Notes: a model not told the origin generated them from the letters alone. A stretch of 27,982 nucleotides of DNA from Bacillota bacterium (GCA_023455425.1 JAEYCM010000017.1:1-27982), one strand, 5' to 3'. Numbered from the stretch's first letter, positions 16,068-23,533 are shown. A program made the numbers and translations.

Positions 16068-16143
16068 TGGCACCCAGTAGGGGAGTCGAACCCCTGTCAC
16101 TGCCGTGAGAGGGCAGCGTCCTAGGCCACTAGACGAACTGGGC
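16068..16143 (-). tRNA. tRNA-Glu (anticodon CTC), CCA encoded
   Basis: The minus strand folds as a full cloverleaf: acceptor GCCCAGT with ACTGGGT (first pair G-T), anticodon stem CTGCC/GGCAG with loop CTCTCAC, T arm AGGGG TTCGACT CCCCT. The anticodon CTC reads GAG. Discriminator G (16071) is followed by an encoded CCA (16068-16070). A near-perfect promoter and a terminator frame it. Its 3' end faces the accessory patch at 13890-16000, as expected for a tRNA used as an integration site, though no flanking att repeat was found. Confidence 0.93.
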
Positions 16144-16163
16144 ACGCGCGCGACGCAGTAATA

Positions 16164-16192
16164 ATATTATCCGGTTTTCCTTCCGCTGTCAA
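16164..16192 (-). promoter_or_regulatory. Promoter of tRNA-Glu
   Basis: A perfect TTGACA (16187-16192) and TAATAT (16164-16169) are separated by 17 nt on the minus strand. The predicted start is about 13 nt before the mature tRNA 5' end. Confidence 0.85.
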
Positions 16193-16244
16193 GCCTATGT
16201 TCAGAAAATATGTATGCAAAAGGTGAAGCCCATTCCCCAGTGCT

Positions 16245-17012
16245 TTACCAGGAAGCGGCGCAGCTTTTCCAGACCCGCCGCAGGCAAACCTGTCCCAATA
16301 TCCCAACAAACGCAACGGACAAGAAGAAGCTCGCGGTATGTTCAAATGTCGGCAGTGTCCCATGCATCAGGATGCCCCGCAGGCAGTCCGCCAGATAATA
16401 TATGGGATTCAGGCGCATCATAAAAAGGAGAAGGCCCGAAAGAGTCTGCGCCACAGGCCACACGATGGGCGCCGTCCAGAAAAAGTACGGCATGGTAATC
16501 GCCAAGCCTTCGTCCGCGTTGCCCGGGAACAGCGGCAGAAACGCCGCTGCGAACATCCCCTGCGCCGCGGCATTGAATACGTTGCAAAACAGAAAATAGG
16601 CAATGAGCCAAAGCCTCGTAAGCGGTATGCGCAAAATCAGCGCCAAAAGGATGCAGATGCCCGTCCACAGCAGCAATGTGGGGAGCGCCGCAAGCGCGCT
16701 GCCTGCCGGAAACCAGGAAGGCGCATAACCATCCGCGCCAAACAGGCCGCGAATCCGGGCTGGCTGATCAAAAAGCGCAAACATTACTTCCCGGAAGTAA
16801 TACCAGGGCGCAAGGCCGGAAAAAAGAAAAACGGCGTAGGGTATCGCCTCCACAGCGATAAAACCTCTGAGCGCAAACAGCAGGACAACCGCAGTCACCG
16901 CCTGCTCCGCAAAACCGAACAGGCGCTTGCGCGTCCCCGTCAGGCGGAACAGCGCGCAGGCAAGCATTAGTATTCGGTTTTTCAATTTCCGCCGGGTTCG
17001 TCTTTTTTCCAT
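16245..17012 (-). CDS. ABC-2 type membrane permease, TagG/polysaccharide-export-like
   Basis: A 255-residue membrane protein with a basic N-terminus (MEKRRTRRKLKNR) and about six helices. FLFSGLAPWYYFREVM and the late segment LNPIYYLADCLRG resemble the permease subunits of polysaccharide or teichoic-acid exporters (ABC2_membrane). The start is ATG at 17012 with GGAAGGTG ten bases upstream; a 20-residue upstream extension is open but lacks a ribosome site. No ATPase or glycosyltransferase is adjacent, which is unusual because TagG/TagH-type partners normally sit together. A 6-bp hairpin (17028-17051) precedes it. It may be transcribed from the xpt promoter. Confidence 0.7.
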   Translation of the reverse strand: MEKRRTRRKLKNRILMLACALFRLTGTRKRLFGFAEQAVTAVVLLFALRGFIAVEAIPYAVFLFSGLAPWYYFREVMFALFDQPARIRGLFGADGYAPSWFPAGSALAALPTLLLWTGICILLALILRIPLTRLWLIAYFLFCNVFNAAAQGMFAAAFLPLFPGNADEGLAITMPYFFWTAPIVWPVAQTLSGLLLFMMRLNPIYYLADCLRGILMHGTLPTFEHTASFFLSVAFVGILGQVCLRRVWKSCAASW

Positions 17013-17106
17013 AAATAAAACACCTTCCCGCTTATGCTGTGCTGCAAGCGGAAAGGTATGTATGTGAAACACTGGTCGAAAGCCCGAATACCGGTATGTT
17101 GGCTTA

Positions 17107-17679
17107 TTACTCCCGAAACAGGATTTTTCCGTCCCCCGCGCCTTCGATTATGGCAAGGGATTCAAGATGCACGCCCTGTTCGCGCAAGGTCGCGCCGCCG
17201 GGCTGAAAACCTTTTTCCACCGCGATGCCCACGCCCACAAGATTTGCACCGGACTGGTTGACGATTTCAATGACGCCACGCATGGCTTCGCCGTTGGCTA
17301 AAAAGTCGTCAATTACAAGGATGTTATCTTCTTGTGTCAGCCACTGCTTGGCCAACAGCAGCGTGACCTTTTTTTTATAGGTATAGGAGAAAATATCGCT
17401 CTGGTACAGCCCGCCTTCAATATTATCGCTCTTCGCTTTTTTGACAAACACCATGGGCACGTCAAATTCCAAAGCCGTGATGGCGGCAAGCGCAATGCCG
17501 GATGCCTCCACCGTTAGAATTTTATTAATATTCCTTTCCGGAAACAGGCGGCGAAATTCTTTTGCAAGCGCCTGCATTAATCTGATATCCACCTGATGGT
17601 TCAAAAAGCCGTCAATTTTGATGATATTACCAGGAAGAACGCGCCCCTCTGCGCAGATCCGGTCCTTCAAAAGCTGCAT
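17107..17679 (-). CDS. xpt: Xanthine phosphoribosyltransferase
   Basis: Purine salvage enzyme that joins xanthine to PRPP to make XMP in the cytoplasm. The 190-residue sequence matches Xpt along its length: LPGNIIKIDGFLNHQVD near the N-terminus and the PRPP loop ILVIDDFLANGEA (120-132). It starts at ATG 17679 with AGAGGA as ribosome site. The leader is only about 25 nt, so the purine riboswitch that often controls xpt in Firmicutes is absent. It is divergent from rex across a 227-nt gap. Confidence 0.93.
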   Translation of the reverse strand: MQLLKDRICAEGRVLPGNIIKIDGFLNHQVDIRLMQALAKEFRRLFPERNINKILTVEASGIALAAITALEFDVPMVFVKKAKSDNIEGGLYQSDIFSYTYKKKVTLLLAKQWLTQEDNILVIDDFLANGEAMRGVIEIVNQSGANLVGVGIAVEKGFQPGGATLREQGVHLESLAIIEGAGDGKILFRE

Positions 17680-17711
17680 GCACGAGTCCTCTTATCCGTA
17701 TGTTTTTTCTT

Positions 17712-17740
17712 ATTATGCGTCAATATGTGCGATAATTCAA
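17712..17740 (-). promoter_or_regulatory. Promoter of xpt
   Basis: TTGAAT (17735-17740) and CATAAT (17712-17717) are 17 nt apart on the minus strand. The predicted start leaves a very short leader. Confidence 0.6.
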
Positions 17741-17832
17741 GTATGATTTGTTGATATGCTTAAAATATATTCGTTTTTATTCATTCATTTGCAAGTTCTC
17801 AGGAAAAAAATAATGTAAAGGCCGATGCGTAC

Positions 17833-17861
17833 TTGAAGCGTTGGCGAAATTCGGATATAAT
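17833..17861 (+). promoter_or_regulatory. Promoter of rex
   Basis: TTGAAG (17833-17838) and a perfect TATAAT (17856-17861) are separated by 17 nt, about 45 nt before the rex ATG. No clear Rex operator of the TTGT-N-ACAA type overlaps it. Confidence 0.75.
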
Positions 17862-17906
17862 TATTTTGTATAGTACTCGTCTGTTAATCGTCAGGAGGTT
17901 ATAAGC

Positions 17907-18533
17907 ATGAAAGAGCGCAAGGTATCTGAGGCCGTAATCAGGCGGCTGCCCAGATATTATCGCCAACTCGAACTGCTCAACGCGGAGAATGTGGAGCGCA
18001 TCTCTTCAAGCGAGCTTGCACAGCAAATGGGGCTTAATCCGTCCCAGGTCCGCCAGGATCTGAATTGTTTCGGCGGCTTTGGCCAGCAAGGGTATGGCTA
18101 CCCCGTACAAAACCTGCACAAAGAGATTGCCAACATTTTGGGGCTGACGCGCAACTATCGTCTTGTGATCGTAGGCGCCGGCAATATCGGACAAGCTTTG
18201 GCCAAATACGAGGGCTTTGCGCAAAAAGGGTTTGAAGTGATTGCGCTTTTTGATGTTGACGAAGCGCTGATTGGCCAAACGATCAACGAAAAACCCATCT
18301 TGCCCGTAGAACAGTTAAGCGATTTTATCAAAGAAAACAATGTGGACATCGGCATCATCACCGCGCGGCGCAGGTCCGCCCAGGAAATTGCGGATATTAT
18401 GGTGAGCGCAGGCATCCGCGCCATTTGGAACTTTGTCCCTATGGATGTGACCGCATCCGTTCCCATTGAAAACATTCAGTTGAGCGACAGCATGTTTGTG
18501 CTCTCCTACCGCCTGAACGCGCTGGAATACTGA
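17907..18533 (+). CDS. rex: Redox-sensing transcriptional repressor Rex
   Basis: DNA-binding sensor of the NADH/NAD+ ratio that usually represses fermentation genes until NADH accumulates. The 208-residue protein has an N-terminal winged helix (VIRRLPRYYRQLELL, then SSELAQQMGLNPSQVRQDL) and a Rossmann domain with GAGNIGQAL (90-98), then the conserved end MFVLSYRLNALEY. Length and motifs are standard. The ATG has CAGGAGG nine bases upstream. In Clostridia, Rex often controls butyrate-pathway genes; ptb-buk lie 5 kb away, but I saw no Rex site in front of them. Confidence 0.95.
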   Translation: MKERKVSEAVIRRLPRYYRQLELLNAENVERISSSELAQQMGLNPSQVRQDLNCFGGFGQQGYGYPVQNLHKEIANILGLTRNYRLVIVGAGNIGQALAKYEGFAQKGFEVIALFDVDEALIGQTINEKPILPVEQLSDFIKENNVDIGIITARRRSAQEIADIMVSAGIRAIWNFVPMDVTASVPIENIQLSDSMFVLSYRLNALEY

Positions 18534-18564
18534 TTGCGTCTGGCCATATAGAACGAAATGTATT

Positions 18565-18600
18565 AAAAGGGCAAACAGTATTGAAGCTGTTTGCCCTTTT
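18565..18600. terminator. Bidirectional terminator between rex and the convergent gene
   Basis: AAAAGGGCAAACAG (18565-18578) pairs perfectly with CTGTTTGCCCTTTT (18587-18600) around an 8-nt loop. A-tract and T-tract on the two sides allow termination in both directions. Confidence 0.9.
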
Positions 18601-18646
18601 CGTATCCGCAGGGAGCAGCGGAGGAGATCCCCTGCCTTAGCATCCC

Positions 18647-19342
18647 CTACCCCTTGATAAATTTCAGAATCTTTTTCGCATCCGCCGAAGGATTTAGCCG
18701 GTAAATCTGCTCCGTTATATTTTCTGCGGCTTCCCGTTCGCTGATTTTTTCCGCCGTTTCGAATACGTCCGTCCCGAACTGCCGTTCCACCGTGCAGAAT
18801 ACCGTGGACGACCAGCCGTATTCCTCTCCCTTTTTGGAAAGCTTTTGCCGCCTCCCGCACATGGTCAGGTATAGCTTCATCTGCAACTCAGTTAAGGCCC
18901 GGTCAAACCGGGAAGCATCCTCTTTGGAAAACCCGCCGATCTGTTTGATGGCGTGGAGCGGCAACGTTTCATGTTCGAGTATGATGTCATAAATCCGCTT
19001 GGCAAAATGGCTGATCCCGCCATCCGCGTATTCGTCCGCAAACTCCTTGCCGCCGCGCCTTACCGCCAGAAAATATGGATACCATTCCTTTGTGATATAT
19101 CCGCTCTTTTTGAAAAACAGCTTGGCATAGGCAATATCGTCCCGTTCATTTAAAACGCGCATGCGCCATTCCCAAGGGTCGGTTTCCGGTTCTCCTGTAT
19201 GCCAGCGGACAGCCGTCTCATAGGGCGGGCTCTCATCCCAGCTCCAGGGTACCACAGAATAAATGCCCTCGCTGTTTCCCCCGCCCATGGAAAATCCCGC
19301 CCCCAGCAAAGTGGTTACAAAGTCGTTATAGTTTTGGATCAT
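18647..19342 (-). CDS. AlkZ-related protein of unknown activity
   Basis: A 231-residue soluble protein beginning MIQNYNDFVTTLLGAGFSMGGG. The phrases WHTGEPETDPWEWRMRVLNE and DDIAYAKLFFKKSGYITKEWYP are strongly conserved wording in a Firmicutes family that I recall being named AlkZ-related, after the DNA glycosylase AlkZ/YcaQ. No catalytic residue can be pointed to, so glycosylase activity is not claimed. The ATG at 19342 is chosen over an upstream TTG because of the GGGGGCGG ribosome site. It lies 112 nt after the WYL regulator gene on the same strand and may be cotranscribed with it. Confidence 0.6.
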   Translation of the reverse strand: MIQNYNDFVTTLLGAGFSMGGGNSEGIYSVVPWSWDESPPYETAVRWHTGEPETDPWEWRMRVLNERDDIAYAKLFFKKSGYITKEWYPYFLAVRRGGKEFADEYADGGISHFAKRIYDIILEHETLPLHAIKQIGGFSKEDASRFDRALTELQMKLYLTMCGRRQKLSKKGEEYGWSSTVFCTVERQFGTDVFETAEKISEREAAENITEQIYRLNPSADAKKILKFIKG

Positions 19343-19454
19343 ATCGCCGCCCCCATATGAATCGTTTTTGACCAATGGACTGCTTCTTCCATCGTCATGG
19401 TCCCCGCTTTTTACGATGGTTCTATCCTACCATGTCCAACACGACAGCAGGCTG

Positions 19455-20366
19455 TCATGTTCCATGATACCGCTCTAACATTTTCACCGCGATATGGCGT
19501 ACTTTCTCCGCCATATCTTGAGGCTCCAGCACCTTTACGTTGTGGCCAAAGCCAAGCAGCCAGGAGATCGTATACTCCTCGTTGGTATATCCATTCTCAA
19601 AAAGCAGTTTTCCGTCTTCGGTCTGTGTAAAACAATCCAATCCGTACGCCTCAATCAGCTGATATTTGGCTGCCGGCTCAAACAACGCAACCAGTTTTTT
19701 GTCATCCGGAAAACGCGCATGAAAATCCCGTTTTTCCGGCGGTATCTCGCGCCTTATATAGGTTGCGGCGCACAACTGCAGCTCCCACAGACGCGCCAGC
19801 TTAAACATCCGCCAATCCTGCTGCTGCAGGCAGAACCCGAACACATACCATGCCGTCCACTCAAATATGACAAAGTACGGCTCGATTTTACGGCGCGCCT
19901 GACCCTTTTCATAGTAATAATCAAATTCTATCAGCCTTTGCTGCAGGACCGCCTGCTTGATCAGCGCAATTTTGGGCGTCAGGCTGCCCTTATAATGCGA
20001 CGCAAGGTCAATGACGACAGGCTCAAGCAAGGATATGACGGCGTCCCTATTGGCGGAGAGCTTGTCAAGCGTACGTTCAATCTGGGATTTCTCGGATACG
20101 CTGCCAATCCCCTTGAGCGCCGCGATGATTCCGGAAAGTTCCTCCGCGGTGAGAACGCTTTTATCCAGCTTATAGCCGTCCGCAATGGAGATGCCGCCCC
20201 CTCCCCCCTGATACGTGGCAACGGGTATTCCGGCCCGGCAGAGCGCGTCAATATCACGCTCGATCGTGCGGCGCGAAACCTCAAACTTTTCTGCAAGCTG
20301 CGGCGCGGTCACGCGATTGTTTTGAAGAAGGACGGTAAGTATTCCAAGCAAGCGGTCAAGTTTCAT
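19455..20366 (-). CDS. WYL-domain HTH regulator, YafY/DeoR-like
   Basis: A 303-residue regulator. Residues 1-60 form an HTH_11 winged helix (LLQNNRVTAPQLAEKFEVSR then RTIERDIDALCRAGIPV), followed by a Gly-rich turn and a WYL ligand-binding domain (about 140-220, RRKIEPYFVIFEWTAWYVFGFC) with a C-terminal WCX-type extension. The ATG at 20366 is preferred over an upstream in-frame start because of the GGGGG ribosome site. WYL proteins bind small molecules or nucleic acids and often govern stress or DNA-damage functions; its partner downstream is the AlkZ-related gene. A TACAAT box and a palindrome (CCGC-TATAAC-GCGG) lie just upstream at about 20420-20440. Confidence 0.85.
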   Translation of the reverse strand: MKLDRLLGILTVLLQNNRVTAPQLAEKFEVSRRTIERDIDALCRAGIPVATYQGGGGGISIADGYKLDKSVLTAEELSGIIAALKGIGSVSEKSQIERTLDKLSANRDAVISLLEPVVIDLASHYKGSLTPKIALIKQAVLQQRLIEFDYYYEKGQARRKIEPYFVIFEWTAWYVFGFCLQQQDWRMFKLARLWELQLCAATYIRREIPPEKRDFHARFPDDKKLVALFEPAAKYQLIEAYGLDCFTQTEDGKLLFENGYTNEEYTISWLLGFGHNVKVLEPQDMAEKVRHIAVKMLERYHGT

Positions 20367-20445
20367 ATGGCCCCCGTCTGTCAAAAGCATTTGGCCTGAT
20401 AAGGGTCTCGCGGGTATCGCCGCGTTATAGCGGCATTGTACCACA

Positions 20446-20470
20446 AAACCGGCGATTGCATCGCCGGTTT
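20446..20470 (-). terminator. Terminator of the nadD-rsfS operon
   Basis: An 11-bp perfect stem (20446-20456 with 20460-20470) with a 3-nt loop follows rsfS on the minus strand and runs into TTTTGTGG. The run of four T is short but the stem is strong. Confidence 0.75.
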
Positions 20471-20503
20471 GTACGGTTCAATTACATATTATTGAAATAT
20501 GGC

Positions 20504-20905
20504 CTATGCCTGCCCGTTTGTGGGATTGTGCGCTTGCTGTTCCTGCTCCTCTTTCATTTGGGAAAACAGAATGGCTTCGCGCGGGTCGTCCATCCACAGG
20601 CGTTCCATATTGTAATATTTTCGCTCATCGGGAATGAATAAATGAACGAGTATATTTGCAAAGTCCAGCACGATCCATCTGCCCTCGGTATAGCCCTCCT
20701 TGCGCCGCAGCGTCAACCCAATACCCGGGGCTTTTTCTTCCACTTCTTCGCAAAGCGCTTTTACCTGGGGAACGGCGCGCCCGCTGCAGATGACAAACCA
20801 ATCCGCAATAATGGTTTTATCCTCCACATGAATGGCGATGATATCCTGCGCTTTTTTGTCGTAGAGCACCTCACACAAGGCCAAAACCTGTTCTTTTGCT
20901 TCCAA
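20504..20905 (-). CDS. rsfS: Ribosome silencing factor RsfS (YbeB/Iojap)
   Basis: Binds ribosomal protein L14 of the large subunit and blocks subunit joining during nutrient shortage. The 133-residue protein carries the family text DIIAIHVEDKTIIADWFVICSG and EGRWIVLDFANILVHLF, and ends with a Gln/Glu-rich tail. The start is TTG at 20905, fixed by AAAGGAG eight bases upstream; no in-frame ATG fits. It follows the nadD-yqeK fusion by 72 nt, the usual order in Firmicutes. Confidence 0.93.
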   Translation of the reverse strand: MEAKEQVLALCEVLYDKKAQDIIAIHVEDKTIIADWFVICSGRAVPQVKALCEEVEEKAPGIGLTLRRKEGYTEGRWIVLDFANILVHLFIPDERKYYNMERLWMDDPREAILFSQMKEEQEQQAHNPTNGQA

Positions 20906-20977
20906 ACGGACATCTCCTTTCTGTCATACCGATGTTTTTAAATCTTTGACGAACCTGCCTAAAACTATCATACGCTG

Positions 20978-22108
20978 TTACTTGAGGCATGAAACATCAT
21001 ACCGCCCGGTCAATTCCCTGAGCGCCGCAAGGGAATGTTCATCCACGCTTTGACCCCGCGCGCGCACATAATCGATGCATTCTTTCAGGCATTCGATCAT
21101 CGCAGTGTTCAGATCCTCAAACGCCAAAGCCCGCAGCCGGTCAACGCCCGGAAAACCCCGGTTGGGCTCCACCATGTCCGCCACGTATATGATCTTGTCC
21201 AACATGGTCGCCCCCCGGTCGGACGTCGTATGCAGCCGGATGGCGCACAGCACCTCTTCATCCGTTATGCCGTAGCGCGTACGCGCCAGGCTTTCCCCTG
21301 CGGCCGCATGGGAAAGCGCGCCATGGTCCTCCCCGCGTGCGCAGTCGTGCAAAAGCGCTGCCAGCCGAGCCTTTTTCTTATCCGCCCCGTAACGGGCGGC
21401 AAGCGCGATTGCCGTACGCACGACGCCCATCGTATGCCGGTATCTGCTGATATTCAACGCGGCGCGGCAGTTTTCCTGCATGCGCTTGAGGTCGTCCGGA
21501 AAATACAGGCCTTCCTCGTAAATATACGTTTCCACGGCGGACGGCACAAGCTCAACGATAGGCAGCGCGTCATACACGCGGTCCCGCACCAACGTGGAGG
21601 AAACGGGCGGTACCAGAATATCAAGAAGCTCGATTGTCGCGCCATATTCCGCACGCAAATGCTTTGCCGCTTCCTCATCCCCGCAGTTTTGCCCCTGTCT
21701 TTTCACGCCGGCAATTGCCGCAAGACGCAAAAGCTCGTCCGCGTGGCGCCATGTGGAAAGATCGGCTAGGAGGTCGCTCCCTATGATTACATAAAACGCA
21801 TCCTGCGGGCAACGTTTTTTGAGTTCCAGCACCGTATCGACGGTATAGCTTTTCCCTTCCCGCGTAAGCTCAATATCCGATACGCGAAGGCCTTCGAGCC
21901 CTTCTGCCGCAAGGCAGGCCATCTGGTACCGGTGCTGCGCGCTGATGTGGCCATCCACTTCCTTATGGGGAGGATCCGCCGCCGGGATCAGCAGTACCTC
22001 ATCAAGCCCAAGCGCACGGCGCGCGCCCTGCGCCATTTGGATATGCCCCTCGTGTATGGGGTTGAATGTCCCGCCCAATATTCCAACGCGACGCGGGCCT
22101 GCCTGCAT
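20978..22108 (-). CDS. nadD: Fused nicotinate-nucleotide adenylyltransferase and YqeK HD hydrolase
   Basis: A 376-residue two-domain protein. Residues 5-200 are NadD, which makes deamido-NAD from nicotinate mononucleotide and ATP: GGTFNPIHEGH (12-22) is the nucleotidyl-transfer motif and SSTLVR (170-175) the second one. Residues 210-376 are a YqeK-type HD domain: His225, HD at 254-255, His293 and Asp311 fit the metal ligands. YqeK enzymes hydrolyse Ap4A to ADP. In most Firmicutes these are two adjacent genes, here they are one frame. The ATG at 22108 has GAGGAG nine bases upstream; a 39-residue extension is open but unsupported. Confidence 0.93.
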   Translation of the reverse strand: MQAGPRRVGILGGTFNPIHEGHIQMAQGARRALGLDEVLLIPAADPPHKEVDGHISAQHRYQMACLAAEGLEGLRVSDIELTREGKSYTVDTVLELKKRCPQDAFYVIIGSDLLADLSTWRHADELLRLAAIAGVKRQGQNCGDEEAAKHLRAEYGATIELLDILVPPVSSTLVRDRVYDALPIVELVPSAVETYIYEEGLYFPDDLKRMQENCRAALNISRYRHTMGVVRTAIALAARYGADKKKARLAALLHDCARGEDHGALSHAAAGESLARTRYGITDEEVLCAIRLHTTSDRGATMLDKIIYVADMVEPNRGFPGVDRLRALAFEDLNTAMIECLKECIDYVRARGQSVDEHSLAALRELTGRYDVSCLK

Positions 22109-22195
22109 GCTTGTGGCTCCTCTTGGCGGTTGTTTCCCTGTTGAAGGGAGAAGAAAACGCATAAAAAAGAAACGCCGCCGTTTTTCTTTACACAT

Positions 22196-22220
22196 ATTAT
22201 ACACCAAAATGATGTTTTGG
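22196..22220 (-). promoter_or_regulatory. Probable promoter of nadD-yqeK with a small inverted repeat
   Basis: A perfect TATAAT (22196-22201) on the minus strand lies about 90 nt before the nadD ATG. Its spacer holds the inverted repeat CCAAAA-TGATG-TTTTGG (22204-22220), which might bind a regulator. No good -35 box is visible. Confidence 0.4.
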
Positions 22221-22266
22221 CGCATACAAATCCGCGCTTAGGCAAGAATCAACGCAGAAACCAGCT

Positions 22267-22426
22267 ATTACCCCTGCATTTAACAGTAGGGATAAATTGT
22301 CACCGAATTTTTGCCGCCAGCCAAGGCGGACGACGAAGGCGGGCCGGGTTGCCCGCCGAGGAAGACAACGCGGGGTGGTGGCAAAAGGGCAAGACAAAAA
22401 TTCCCAATATTGGATGCAGGGGTAAT
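22267..22426. repeat. 160-nt imperfect inverted repeat, MITE-like or long hairpin
   Basis: The ends are a perfect 13-nt inverted repeat, ATTACCCCTGCAT (22267-22279) and ATGCAGGGGTAAT (22414-22426). The middle is another perfect hairpin, GGCGGGC (22338-22344) with GCCCGCC (22351-22357), sharing the same centre near 22347. Between them the arms still match in blocks (GGGA, TTGTC, TTTTGCC), roughly two thirds identical. No target duplication is obvious. Either an old miniature inverted-repeat element or a structured RNA leader. Confidence 0.55.
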
Positions 22427-22447
22427 CCATACAAAGGAGGAATACGC

Positions 22448-23287
22448 ATGGATAAGGAGCTGAAACGGTACTACAAGCAACGCCAGCACGGCGGACGCGG
22501 TACTGCGGCCAGAGTGGCCGACGGCATCGTGCTCCGCGCGGTATTCGCGGCGGGCTGCTACCTGTGGTTCCGGCATAACGTAGCAAATGAAATGGTCGTC
22601 ATTCTGTTGACCGCGCTGACCACGCTTTTGTTCTTCGCCGCTCTGCGGCTTTACCGCCAGCTTTCCTTTGACAAATTCGTACAAAAGGAAAAGGAGCGGC
22701 TCACGGACGTCGTGCTGTGCGAGCGGCTCATGCTGCTGCCCGAGGAGGAATTCCACGCGCTGAGTAAGCGCATTGTGGACCTTTTGCCGGGTTTTGAGCA
22801 TGCGCATCTTGTGAGCGTACAGCGCGCTTCCCAGCTTGGGGAAGACGATATTTTAAACGCCTTCCATGCCACGCAAAGCGAGAACGCGCAGCAGCTTGTC
22901 ATCATCAGCCTCTCAACCTGCAAAGACCAGGCGCTTGCCCTCATTGGCCGCCTGCCCATACGCGTGGAGCTTATTTCCATCTCCATGCTGCTGCGCATGG
23001 CCCGACAGCTCGAAGGATATGCCGTGACCGACGAGGATGTGGAAGCGCATATCCGCAGCCTGATGGGCGCGCAGCGTGAAAAACGGGCGCGCATGCAGGC
23101 GGAGCCGTTCGGGGCGAAGCACGCGAAAAAATACCTGATCTGCGCTATCGTTCTTACGCTTTCCTCGTTCATCACCGGCTACGCGCTTTACTACCGGCTG
23201 CTAGCGGGCGTATGCCTGTTGCTGTCCGCAACATCCTTTGTTTTGAACCGGCCGAACGCTTCGGGTACAGCGGAACATGTTCAGTAA
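22448..23287 (+). CDS. Four-helix membrane protein with central soluble domain, unknown function
   Basis: Not recognised. The 279-residue product has helices at about 22-41, 48-68, 228-249 and 250-266, so both pairs are hairpins and the 75-220 domain lies on one side, probably the cytoplasm. In that domain, AQQLVIISLSTCKDQALALIG then PIRVELISISMLLRM has the strand-helix-strand rhythm of Mrr-like restriction-endonuclease folds, but no D-ExK catalytic set is visible. The start is ATG at 22448, with AAAGGAGG eight bases upstream; the open frame runs 231 nt further upstream into the inverted repeat but without a ribosome site. Confidence 0.8.
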   Translation: MDKELKRYYKQRQHGGRGTAARVADGIVLRAVFAAGCYLWFRHNVANEMVVILLTALTTLLFFAALRLYRQLSFDKFVQKEKERLTDVVLCERLMLLPEEEFHALSKRIVDLLPGFEHAHLVSVQRASQLGEDDILNAFHATQSENAQQLVIISLSTCKDQALALIGRLPIRVELISISMLLRMARQLEGYAVTDEDVEAHIRSLMGAQREKRARMQAEPFGAKHAKKYLICAIVLTLSSFITGYALYYRLLAGVCLLLSATSFVLNRPNASGTAEHVQ

Positions 23288-23401
23288 AAATTTGCGTGAC
23301 GACAGGGATTTTTCAGGTATGCGCGGCGCGCGCGCCGTACAAGATAATAGCGTCCGGGGATGGATCCCCTATACGCGAAAGGGAAAGGAGGGCGAAAGAC
23401 A

Positions 23402-23533
23402 ATGGCATACAACCAGAATAACAACCAGAATAATAACCAGAACAACGATCAGAAGCAGCGTACCAATCAGCCGCAGAAGCAGAACAATCAGGGCCAGCAG
23501 AAGCAAAAACTGCCCAACCAGAACCAGTACTAA
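23402..23533 (+). CDS. 43-residue Asn/Gln-rich microprotein
   Basis: A short open frame, ATG to TAA, with the strong ribosome site AAAGGAGG ten bases upstream. It encodes 14 Asn and 14 Gln among 43 residues, plus several Lys, and has no hydrophobic segment. It begins MAYNQNNNQNNNQNND and ends LPNQNQY. The composition is unlike its neighbours and recalls Gln/Asn-rich spore proteins such as gamma-type SASP, but no homology can be shown by eye. It lies 114 nt after the membrane-protein gene, and a terminator pair lies about 110 nt downstream, so it may be a separate small transcript. Confidence 0.6.
   Translation: MAYNQNNNQNNNQNNDQKQRTNQPQKQNNQGQQKQKLPNQNQY

Noticed and set aside
13898..16143. 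Direct repeat of the tRNA-Glu 3' end marking the far att site
   Set aside because: I looked for the T-arm and acceptor text in the patch and saw no second copy, so integration at this tRNA stays an inference.
17680..17800. Purine riboswitch upstream of xpt
   Set aside because: The conserved core of that aptamer is absent, and the predicted leader is only about 25 nt.
22109..22225. 39-residue N-terminal extension of the NadD-YqeK fusion
   Set aside because: It overlaps the promoter region and has no ribosome site; NadD proteins start close to the GGTFNP motif.
22217..22447. N-terminal extension of the four-helix membrane protein
   Set aside because: It would run through the 160-nt inverted repeat and has no ribosome site, whereas ATG 22448 has a consensus one.
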